Assembly: GCA_951804985.1 (NCBI GenBank)
Contig: OX638133.1
Span: 24,830,963 to 24,894,962 of the forward strand
DNA: 64,000 bases
Source of the DNA: Dryomyza anilis
Lineage: Eukaryota; Arthropoda; Insecta; Diptera; Dryomyzidae
Reading direction: 5' to 3'
The notes below the pieces were generated by a model that searched no databases, was not told the DNA's origin, and was given only the letters and a program-made list of their open reading frames with translations. Shown piece by piece: positions 55,290 through 64,000 of the stretch (position 1 is its first letter; each line of letters starts with the position of its first letter). The position numbers were made by a program, and so were the translations under genes.

Positions 55290-56870
55290 GACTTTACTGA
55301 TATCAGTTCAATGTGCCCGATTTGTATACATTTCGTATTTCCATTAAGAATCCTTAGTATTTTTCCCGGAATTCAATTACACAATTTGATTTTTTTTTTT
55401 TTTTGGAAAATATAGATTTATTTGGAATTTCTCGGATTCCTACTTAAGTTAAAGGTTGTAGTGATAGAAGTATGAATTCTAAATGTTGTATATAATTTAA
55501 AATTAGTCAAAACTACCCTTTGATTTATATCTGTGTATACAAATTGTTTAATTTCATAACGACTGAGTAAAAGTGAATAAAATTAAAGAGATATAATAAA
55601 GATTTCAATGGGAATGACATAAAATAAAAATCTCTAGAAATGTCTCTTGCTGCCATTTTGTACAATTCTTTGCCATTAACTGCCTTCTGTTTGTGTCGTT
55701 ATGCGTTCAATGCAATTAATTGAGAGCACATAAAGAGATTAATTATTTAAGCAAAGAACAGCAATAAACACTGGCAGGCAGGTCGTCCCGTACATAGAAG
55801 AAGTCAGCAGGACATAATGAAAAATATGTTAATAATTCACAGAAGTAGACAAAGTGGTTCGTTATTGTGTTTTCCGACACGTTCACTTAATTTACATAAG
55901 TAATACAATATAATTATAAATAATTAACAGAGACGTTGCTCGGCATCGAGAAATGTCGTAGGTGTTTCATATTGCAAAAGGTTTTTATAGGTCGATGAAA
56001 ATTTCATAAGTTTACTGTCACTTTTAAGTGCTGCGCACCTGCCTCTAATTAGTTTGTACTTTGGATTTTATTACAATATCTTTAGGCTATGCAAAATTTA
56101 TTAAAGACAAAAAGATTTCGTTGATGATGGCAGAAGGCTCTTAAAATAAAGCTCAAGGCATTACTTAGTAGGTGAGTCTTAATAATTATGAAACGACAAA
56201 GAAAAAAGGAAAATTTCTAGAAAACAAAAAAAAAATTCTGCATACCTCAAGGCATATTTTTTTAATAATAAAATTTAAATTTTAAATAGTACGAGTATTT
56301 CCAGCAATTAAAAAAATTACATGCGACATATTTTCGCGCGCCAGAAAATAAATTACAAAGTTGACAAACTATAAAATTAACACGGTTCCAATTTGAAATA
56401 ATAGCGCTCAACGAGCTACTACTTAACGCGCAATAGCAATAGCAACAGCCACAGCAATAGCAACATGCAGCATGCAGTAACCACATTAACAGCAGCAGCG
56501 GCAATCGCATGAGCACTTTTTAGTTGTTGGAATAAAGTCAATTTGTTGCATGCCACAAAATGATGCCGGTAACAAGTAAATGTTGTTCCACAAAAATCGC
56601 ATTCAGTGGCAACCTTTTGCTGTGGCGCTCTACTGCAGCATTGCCACGTAGTTATTGCGAGAATATGCGGCATAATGTGGCCGCTGCATGTCACAGGTTT
56701 GTGGTCAACACGCAAAATTACCACATCAACGAGCGTTGTTTTATTTAGTTTTCATTTTATTAGAAACTATGTTTCTTGCCGCATGTTAATTATCATTAAA
56801 TGTGTTCACTTTGATTGGTAATGCTACGAATTCAATTGATAGAGTCAAACTTAAAATTAAATAAATAAAT
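55290..56870. other. Unassigned stretch with a GCA-rich island
   Basis: 55290-56160 holds nothing assignable. TAGTAGGTGAGTC at 56167 is a donor-like string. 56420-56520 is rich in AGCAATAGCAACAGC triplets, and 56560-56740 is GC-richer with overlapping short frames on both strands, none convincing. Confidence 0.4.
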
Positions 56871-56876
56871 TAGAGC

Positions 56877-57260
56877 GATTAATTGATTAATCAAACAATT
56901 TCATTAAACAATCAATTGAGATTAATCAATATTTTCGCTTATCAATTTTTTGTTTAATTCATAAATTATTATTTTGATTAATCAGAATTTTTGACTAAAT
57001 TATTAAACAGAGATTTGATTAACCAACATTTTTAATTATTACATACTTTAAAATGTTTTAATACATGATTTGTAAACATTTTAAACACTTTTTATTATAT
57101 TTTCTATCTTCATATTTTATGACATAAAATCATTTTATTTGTTATTTATCAAAATTCTGATTAATCAATTAATTACAAACTTGAAATAATCAGTAAACAT
57201 GATTAATAAATTAATTATGAATCTGATTAATTCAAATTTTAATTATAATTCGGATTAATC
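56877..57260. promoter_or_regulatory. Dense GATTAAT / TGATTAATCA cluster
   Basis: Eight GATTAAT motifs (five of them GATTAATC) occur in about 380 bp, plus GATTAACC and many ATTA cores. Such sites fit homeodomain and Exd/Pbx-type binding (established knowledge). The pattern may be an enhancer-like homotypic cluster or simply a decayed tandem repeat of a TGATTAATCAAAATTTT-like unit. Confidence 0.35.
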
Positions 57261-57299
57261 AAAATTTTAATTAATTCTTTAATCGCTTATACCTAAAAT

Positions 57300-58249
57300 A
57301 AATTAATAAATAAATTAAATATTTGATATTTTAAAAATTTTGTCGAATCGACATTTCTATCAAATACTTTTTTTTACCAATTGAATTTTTAACCAATTGA
57401 AACCTGTCAATTGATTAAAGTGTTATAATAAAAAAAAATCAACTATTGAAGTTCTCAGATCTAGTTGGTCTAAATGTCAACTGATCAAAATGAAGTTACA
57501 ACTCTTTGGATTAACATTTTAATTTTCATAATAAAACGGAATATTTTGTTGTCTTTTAGCGGCAGTTGCAATATCCGCAGACACATCAGAATACACCGAA
57601 AGTAACTGTATAACAACAATTATACCGCAACAACACAAGTAGTAGCAACAGCGCCAGTTGCTAAGAATTGCATCATTCATTTATGTTGTTGCCATTCCTG
57701 TTCGGTTGCGCTGTTCATTTCACCTCTCTTTTCTGTTCTACTGTGCGATAAAAACACAGCTGGTGGCTCTGTGTGCGACATTTTCATGTTCGTGTTGTCG
57801 GCAAATTTTCAAATCCCTGCCAGCAACGACAACACAACCACCGACCGACGATGTGTTCTATGACTTATTGCAAACGCAGGCCAAACGCAGTAACAGAAAA
57901 CTTGGTGGGCGTAGCGTTGCCACCTAGACAGGCAATGAGGCCACACAAAACTATGTCTGGCGGTGCAGCGACCGTTGGAGGAAGGAGTTCTTTTCACCAT
58001 TGGCATTCGTAGTTATTAAGCTGTTTACTTGAGCTTGTTAAAAAGTCATTCATTCCATATCACATGCAATGCATGCGATGTCATTTTTTTATTATTCCAA
58101 GTGTGGCTATGTGTGTGAAGAGGTTGGAATTTTTAATAAGAGATTTTTTAAAGAAATTAATATAAATTCTATGAGAAATATATAGTTAAAGGCACAACTA
58201 AAAAAACTACTTATACAATTATGAAATACAACTTTGGAAATATGTAATA
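57300..58249. other. Unassigned stretch with a GC-richer island
   Basis: 57550-58010 is GC-richer (CAACAACACAAGTAGTAGCA, GGTGGGCGTAGCGTTGCCAC). Frames of 60-90 codons overlap there on both strands without motifs, so none is called. It could be an untranslated exon or regulatory. Confidence 0.4.
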
Positions 58250-59132
58250 CCCAACCAGACAAACGATGCCCAAAACCTAACTTTATGCTAACTTTAAAAA
58301 GTTTACGATTTTCGAATGTTGTCGTAAAAATGATGAAAAAGGACTTACGTATGTCCGCCTCTTTGTTGACTTTTAGCTCTCGAAAAGATAACTAAAAAGT
58401 TATGTTTAAGTCGACTATTAAAAGGCATCACCAGAAAGTTGTCTTCTAGACAGCCGATAAGATAGTTTAAATGCAGCTTTTAGTTAACCCTTTTAACTAC
58501 CAATACACATATAAAATATGACAACAAATTATTATCAATGTATTAGGTTGTCATTCGATTATTTACTTTTCCAAAAATTTATGGAAATAATCAAATGACA
58601 AACTAATACATATCAAATAAATATAAAAATAGACAATAATAATGAAAAACCAAAAGCTATGTTTTAAATTTAAATGCATTTTTATTTGAAATTATTTTAT
58701 TTGCACTGTTTGTCACTGCCACAGTCACGTCTTGAGACACCTCCTCACACGGTAGAATGACGCCTGCAATAAGTAACTGCCCACGAACATTTTCAATTTC
58801 ATAGACCCGATTTTGTGGCGATTCATAAACGCATTTTACTCATCGCGGTTAATATTTTTTACTATCAATCGGACATTTTTGTCTACACAAAATATACCGA
58901 GCACAAAAAACGCTAACAGCAAACGGTATGACGCAGCAAATACCAATGCCAACTTTGAAGTATGAAGTTCAGAGATGCCACTATGTGGGTATTATCCCGA
59001 TTTGTTTACTTTAAAAAGTTACCTTTCTGATATATCTATACGATGCTTAATAGATAACTTTTGTAAGAACCTTTAAGTCAACTGAAAAACAATACTCGCA
59101 AAGACAACATTTCGTATTTTGTTCTAGTTGGG
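58250..59132. mobile_element. Candidate TIR element, CCCAAC(C/T)AGA ends
   Basis: CCCAACCAGACAAACGATG at the left and TTTTGTTCTAGTTGGG at the right are inverted over about 10 bp and loosely beyond. ATA adjoins both ends, a possible 3-bp duplication. Subterminal GTTGACTT and AAGTTAT motifs occur on both sides. An inner hairpin (GTTGTCATTCGATTATTTAC against GGAAATAATCAAATGACAAAC) lies at 58549-58604. Superfamily undetermined. Confidence 0.4.
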
Positions 59133-59279
59133 ATAGTAGCTGAATATAAATTTTAGAAACTCAACCTTTCAAATATTAAAACAAATTGAAATAACCACCC
59201 TATGCTGGCACGAGTCATAAACTCAACACGGGTACTCGGTTAGTGTGCTTACTCAGTATACATTTTGTTTCGATATCGT

Positions 59280-59575
59280 TTGAAATCAATGCATCACATT
59301 CTCGTAGAGAAATTACATCACATTCTCGTAGCGGAGTTTTTTCAATACGAGACATTTTTCGAAATAGAAGCAATATCGATGAAAAATTAATTAAAGTTCG
59401 AGATTGCCTTGACACATATTTCGATATCGATGTGGTAAATTTTAAATAACGTATCTTGTCAAAGAATTTTAATGTACGAGAAATTTTAAAAATTCGAATC
59501 GATAAAGCATCGAGATCGTACATTTTTTAATCAAAGTTATTCGAGAAAGTTCCGAGGCATCACAATTTGGTATTT
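59280..59575 (-). repeat. Family K-related piece with an internal duplication
   Basis: Read on the minus strand, GATGCCTCGGAACTTTCTCG, AATAACTTTGAT and TCTCGATGCTTTATCG resemble 35610-35660. Near 59293-59335 the string CATCACATTCTCGTAG is doubled. Several TTTCGATATCG motifs are present. Confidence 0.5.
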
Positions 59576-59746
59576 TGCCAATTTAGTATTTGGGAGTATT
59601 TGTCATCGTTAACTGCTAACAATTCACAGAAATAAAAATGTACATCATATTGATGAATTACGTTCTTTAAACCATTATTTATTGTTGTGAAGAACCATTC
59701 ATAATATTAATGATTATCGTCATCAATGTTATGAATTCGATCTTAA

Positions 59747-60592
59747 CCTAAAAGCCTGACTTTTTTTAGCTGAAAAAATGTATATTATAGAACTCGCTAT
59801 TCTGGACAATTTGTTCTACGACTTTGCTCATAGGTGTTACTTAATTTAACCAGATCAAAAATACCTCGTTGGTTCTTTGCGGGCACCCGGACTTTAAAAT
59901 TGAAAAAGTGCATTTTGTACTTAAGAATTTTTAAAGCAAAAGTCAAGAAATTTTATTATAAAAAATCGTAGAAAATGTAAAAAAAGTTTAAAAGTATGAA
60001 TATTTGTGGTTTGTTTTGATGAAACAGTTATTTTTTTATGGATTCACTCCGGCCATTGTTGATGTCATATTTACACTATTAATTTTCAAGCACTTATTCT
60101 GTTCGAAAATCAGGAATTCTATTATTTGTAAACAACAAACTTACATAAAAAAACATAAAACGTTTCTATAGAATTTCACATATGCTCAATTTTGATTTCC
60201 CTTTGCCTGATGGTTCTGCAAAGAATCAACCAAAAATTCGAAAAAATCCACTAAAATAAAAAATAACATTTATTTCAAACACTTACAATAGCTTCTAGAT
60301 ACTACAGCGATCACGACAATATTTTTTCAGCTTCGATTTCGACTAATTCATTACTATAATATTTTTTTCAAAGTACGCAATTTTACAAACGTTTATTTTC
60401 TTGAAGTTGGTTGCCCTTAATTGACATACAGCCGGCAAATGAAGTTTGTTTCAAACGGGAATCAGCGCAAACGGAGGCGCTTCGATCAATAAACATTTTA
60501 AAAGTCGAACCGGGAAGATTAAATAAAATTCGTTGAACAAAGTTTTGATATTCATCCGTTGGTTCCTGGCAGAACCAGTAGGCATTTAAAGG
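59747..60592. mobile_element. piggyBac-like non-autonomous element
   Basis: 846 bp between TTAA (59743-59746) and TTAA (60593-60596). Ends CCTAAAAGCC and GGCATTTAAAGG are short inverted repeats. Removing the insert and one TTAA restores family A: GATC-TTAA-ATTTGATGAACAC here against GATCATAAATATGATGAACG at 21572. TTAA duplication with CCT-type ends is diagnostic of piggyBac-type transposition (established knowledge). No transposase frame. Inner GGTTCTTTGCGGGCACCCGG and GGTTCCTGGCAGAACCAG are odd GC-rich patches near the ends. Confidence 0.85.
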
Positions 60593-60818
60593 TTAAATTT
60601 GATGAACACTTAGTAACTGTCGAAAAAGTGTTCTTCAATATGATGAACTCTATGTTAAGAATACGTTTCATCATCTTAATGAACAAATTCATAAAATACA
60701 TAAAATACACCATGTATGTATATGATATTGAAGAATGCTGTTCATCAAACCAAATTTCAATCCAAATATTTATTTTCGGTCATTTTTTGCCATACGCGAT
60801 AAATGTTTATATGTCATA

Positions 60819-61541
60819 TCGTCACTAATGTGCAATTCTTGACATTTGCGTTTTTTACATTTTTGAATGTAGTTTATCCTCAAGTATGCTGTGCCAAAAC
60901 CGCGTGTCTGGATATTGTTGGATATTTCTAGCCACAAAAGACAAAACCAAAAGGACGAATTTGACAAATCGAAAATCTCTTCGTTTTTTCGCCATAACTT
61001 TTTATTCGTATAAGATAAAATTTTTTTTTTCGAAAAATATCGAAATCATTTTTTAATATTTTTTTTTTTTTTTCAAAACAATTTTCATGCCAGAAGGTCA
61101 TACCAAAAGGGCGAATCTTTTCGTTTTTTTGCTATAATTCTTTAATGGTACAAGATAAATACATTTAATACATTTTTTAATATTTTTTTTTATTTTTTTC
61201 AAAACAATTTTCATACCAAAAGGTCATACCAAAGGGGCGAATCTTTTCGTTTTTTTGCTATAATTCTTTAATGGTACAAGATAAAATAGTCATGTAACGG
61301 CATTTATTGTTTGTTTTTAAAGCACCTATCGATCTGCATCATTAATTAAAAATATTTTGTCAAACATTAATTTGCAATTTGTTATTTGCAGGAAAAAATG
61401 TTTGGCAAAATATTTTAAATAATGATGCAGTTCGATATGTGCTTTAAAAACAATCAATTAATGCCTTAACATGACTATTTTATCTTGTACCATTAAAGAA
61501 TTATATCAAAAAAACGAAAAGATTCGGCCTTTTGGCATGAA
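60819..61541. mobile_element. Family B element inside family A
   Basis: TA-TCGTCACTAATGTGCAATTC at the left (terminal CATGCCAAAGGGG lost), then CAAGTATGCTGTGCCAAAAC, TTTCTAGCCACAAAAGACAA and the inner blocks to CGGCCTTTTGGCATGA. A stretch of about 120 bp with TCAAAACAATTTTCAT and GGTCATACCAAA is duplicated (61060-61165 and 61195-61290). The outer right end is missing. Confidence 0.75.
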
Positions 61542-61883
61542 AATTGAAAAAAAATATACTAAAAAATGTCGATATTTTTCGAAAAAAAATTTTGTTTCGA
61601 TAATTTTTTTTCTAAGCATTTTTTTAATAAATTTTTTTTTTAAATATTTTTTTGGAAAATTTCTTTTTTTTTGAAAAATAAAAAAAAAAAATGTCCATCA
61701 ACTAATTTATTTGGAAAAAAATAGTTCAACAATATTCATCAAATTGAATATTATATTCATAAATATTATGAACAATTTACAAACACAATTTTAAATTATT
61801 CATAGATATTAAGATTATATTCATCAATATGACGATTTAAAATCTTTATACTGAATATTTCGATCTTCACTATGAAATCGGGA

Positions 61884-63262
61884 TTTAAACTTTAAAACTT
61901 GATAGTTTAGAAACTCTGAGGGAATTCATTGAAATTATTCTTTTAATCGACAGGGACAACTTATATTTCAAAAAATCTTTTTTTTTTGCTTTTTCAAATA
62001 GTGTGGCGTATACGTAACAATGATTATGAAAATGTATTTAACTTCGGAAACAAAATCGGAAGACATCGTGAAAAGATTAGTATTTTTGATGTGTAATCAA
62101 AACTTGTTTAAATGTTTGGGTAGGCGGTTCATATTTGGAATAAAGAATTTCTGTATTTCAGAGATTTTAAAGAAGGAGACATTTTTTAGGAAATTTTTAT
62201 TGAATTAAATAAATATATTGCTTAAAATATCTAATTTTTGCAATTACGAACTTACCCGAAATATTCAATAAATAGTAAAACTGTACGGTATGTTACAATA
62301 TCGAATTAATTTTTTGCAATTTCAGAATTTGATTGACTGCAAAATATATACATTTCATTCAGATTCAATGTGTTAAAATTATGCGGAACAAATTCAATAA
62401 TATAATTGAATTATTGTAACCAATTACTGAATATGCCTTTCTTATTTAATCTGATTTTAAATATAAATAAAATCATCTATTTACTTTTAACACAAACCAC
62501 ATTCTTCGCACATTTTAAAAGACTTTATGTTTTTATTTTTATATTTTACAAGTCTTTGCAGATTATGATGCATTAAGAATATAAGTAATAAAGTATTTTG
62601 TCATAATGTAGAAAATTCAGTACTCTTGCTTGAAAATCATTGCCGTCTTTGTTATGCGACAACATTTCTATTTATATTTATGGGATTATTTATTTTAAAG
62701 CTTATTCAATCATATAAAATGTACATTTCTTCAAGTGTTGCGCTCGAAATTTTATTATCCTTGACAAATAATTCACGCATGAAGTGTCCTTTTTTGCTAT
62801 AGCAATAAGATTGAGCTCTTGGGGAATCCACTTGAATTGCTGCCTGCTATGCTAGGTGCTCCTCGTTGTTGCTGCTGCTGCAACCCAGTGTTGTTGGCTT
62901 TATTATTATTCTTTTTCTTCATGTTGTTGTTGTTGTTGTGACATACACTTCAGCATATGCGTTCCGCATGTGCGCCTCCTTTTAAAGACTCTTCAAAGTC
63001 TAGACGAGCACACATATAAAGAATTGCTTTTCCTTTTGCTGCTGCTGTTGCTGCAACTCCACACTCCACAGGCTCTGAAGATTTTCAAAATGGCGCAATT
63101 AATGGCGGAAGTGGAGAGTTTTATTTAATGCATGCATTGCAGTAGACATTTTTAATTTGATGAAAGTGTTTAATTAAAGATATTCGAATAAATGCTAAAA
63201 AAATTATTAAATCATTAAAACAAAAAGAAAAAGTGAAATTTAAATTTCAAAAATAAATTCAA
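61884..63262. other. Unassigned stretch with a CTG/TTG microsatellite island
   Basis: 61884-62750 holds nothing assignable. 62860-63120 has TTGTTGCTGCTGCTGCAACC and TGTTGTTGTTGTTGTGACAT. The 90-codon frame over it is low-complexity Leu/Cys and is not called. Confidence 0.45.
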
Positions 63263-63627
63263 CACAGAAAAAAATAATCGACGTAAATATAACAAACGAT
63301 ATTAATTGCATTCATTAATCAATTCAGCAATGAAATTCACTAATTTAATGAAAACATTTGCTATTGTTTGTAATATAAGCAATTGTGTTCGCTAATATGA
63401 ATATTTGTACGTCAATGTAACAAATAATTTAGCAATTATATTTGCTAAAACTGCACTGACTAATTAATTTGCTGCATTGATGTACAAATTGTCATATCAG
63501 CAAACGTAATTGCTTATTTGACGAAGAATAGCAAATGTTTTCATTAAATTAGTGAATTTCATTGCTGGATTGATTAATAAATGCAATTAATATCGCTTGC
63601 TATTTTTACGTCGATTATTTTTCTGTG
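63263..63627. mobile_element. Family F MITE, full copy
   Basis: 365 bp, almost a single palindrome. CACAGAAAAAAATAATCGAC to GTCGATTATTTTTCTGTG; inside, ATTAATTGCATTCATTAATC, AGCAATGAAATTCACTAATT and ATGAAAACATTTGCTATT with their inverses. TA is not adjacent, so the target duplication is uncertain. Reference for the split copy at 25876-26566. Confidence 0.88.
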
Positions 63628-63642
63628 AAATTTAACTAAGAC

Positions 63643-63826
63643 AATATCATGCCAAATGAACGATTGTGTAATTTTTGACATTTGCGTTTTTTTACATTTT
63701 GTAATGTAGTATTTTCTGCAGTACACTGTGCCAAAATCGTATGGTGTTTTGTTATATATTTTTAGCTACAAAAGACATAACCAAAAGGACGAATTCGTAA
63801 AATTGAAAATCTTTTTATAGAGTCAC
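63643..63826 (+). mobile_element. Family B left-end fragment
   Basis: AATATCATGCCAAATGAACG, TAATTTTTGACATTTGCG, GTACACTGTGCCAAAATCGT and TACAAAAGACATAACCAAAA follow the B left arm. It stops after ATTGAAAATCTTTTTATAG. AAAAGGACGGTATTCGTAAA at the window edge repeats AAAAGGACGAATTCGTAAAA. Confidence 0.7.
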
Positions 63827-64000
63827 CATTGTGGATTGTTATAGATAATTCTAGCATAATTCAAATTTGAGACAAATCAATCGCTAAAATGTATCATTGT
63901 TAAATTCCGAGATGTTTAGGATTTTTTAAAATTATTCAATTATTAACACAACATTTCGTGGAAAAGTATTTTGACATCAAAAGGACGGTATTCGTAAAAC

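Larger units (their letters stand above)
59625..61883 (+). mobile_element. Family A MITE split by a piggyBac-like element and family B
   Basis: Own segments are 59625-59742 (CACAGAAATAAAAATGTACA to TATGAATTCGATC), 60597-60815 (ATTTGATGAACACTTAGTAA to ATTTATTTTCGGTC) and about 61545-61883 (T-rich core, TATTCATCAATATGACGATT). The right terminus is missing. The order matches 21460-22340 exactly once the two insertions are removed. Confidence 0.85.

Noticed and set aside
56167..56175. Donor-like TAGGTGAGT
   Set aside because: No upstream coding or acceptor context.
1..64000. CRISPR arrays, operons, Shine-Dalgarno sites, bacterial terminators
   Set aside because: The tandem arrays are minisatellites without spacers and the sequence is eukaryotic; none of these feature types applies.

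Overview
The window is AT-rich eukaryotic DNA with no convincing complete protein-coding gene. No open frame in six frames looks like a conserved cellular protein; the longest (137-144 codons) are low-complexity or lie inside repeats. The repeats point to an insect, most likely a higher (calyptrate-type) fly: many TA-flanked Tc1/mariner-type miniature elements, hAT- and piggyBac-like elements, a relic of a mariner-type transposase N-terminus, a tRNA-derived SINE, and CAG/CAA-rich islands. The species assignment is inference.

Layout. 1-2 kb: a truncated family A element, then a family J element split by a foldback element. 3.5-4.5 kb: a full family B element. 6.2-9.3 kb: an old 3.1 kb hAT-like element holding two younger elements. 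9.7-10.4 kb: a 359-bp tandem duplication. 12.2-15.1 kb: family B, a SINE and family G. 16.3 kb: a CpG-rich promoter-like block. 17.1-19.4 kb: a TA-flanked element (family L) with families C and M nested in it. 20-26.8 kb: a tandem array plus families A, C, J, L, G and F and a second SINE. 27-30 kb: a tRNA-like sequence and a strong recursive splice site near 29.81 kb. 30-39 kb: a mariner relic, families A, C, K and a third SINE with an 11-bp target duplication. 39.9-44.1 kb: four family D copies. 44.9-46.0 kb: a hAT-like element carrying a 172-bp tandem array. 46.8-55.3 kb: four minisatellite arrays, and a family A element with a mariner relic inside it. 53.26 kb: a second recursive splice site. 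56.9-57.3 kb: a cluster of GATTAAT motifs. 58-64 kb: a TIR element, and a family A copy split by a piggyBac-like element (clean TTAA duplication, empty site reconstructable) and by family B; then families F and B.

Interpretation. Two signals of the form pyrimidine tract-CAG|GTA lie on the + strand about 23.4 kb apart, in DNA with no recognisable exon. This fits the inside of a very large + strand intron removed stepwise by recursive splicing. The CpG-rich block near 16.3 kb is a possible upstream start site and the 56.9 kb motif cluster a possible intronic enhancer. Most of the rest is transposon strata. A recurrent theme is tandem arrays sitting inside or at the edge of transposons, as if the elements seed satellites. 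Boundaries were read by eye and many are good only to a few bases.
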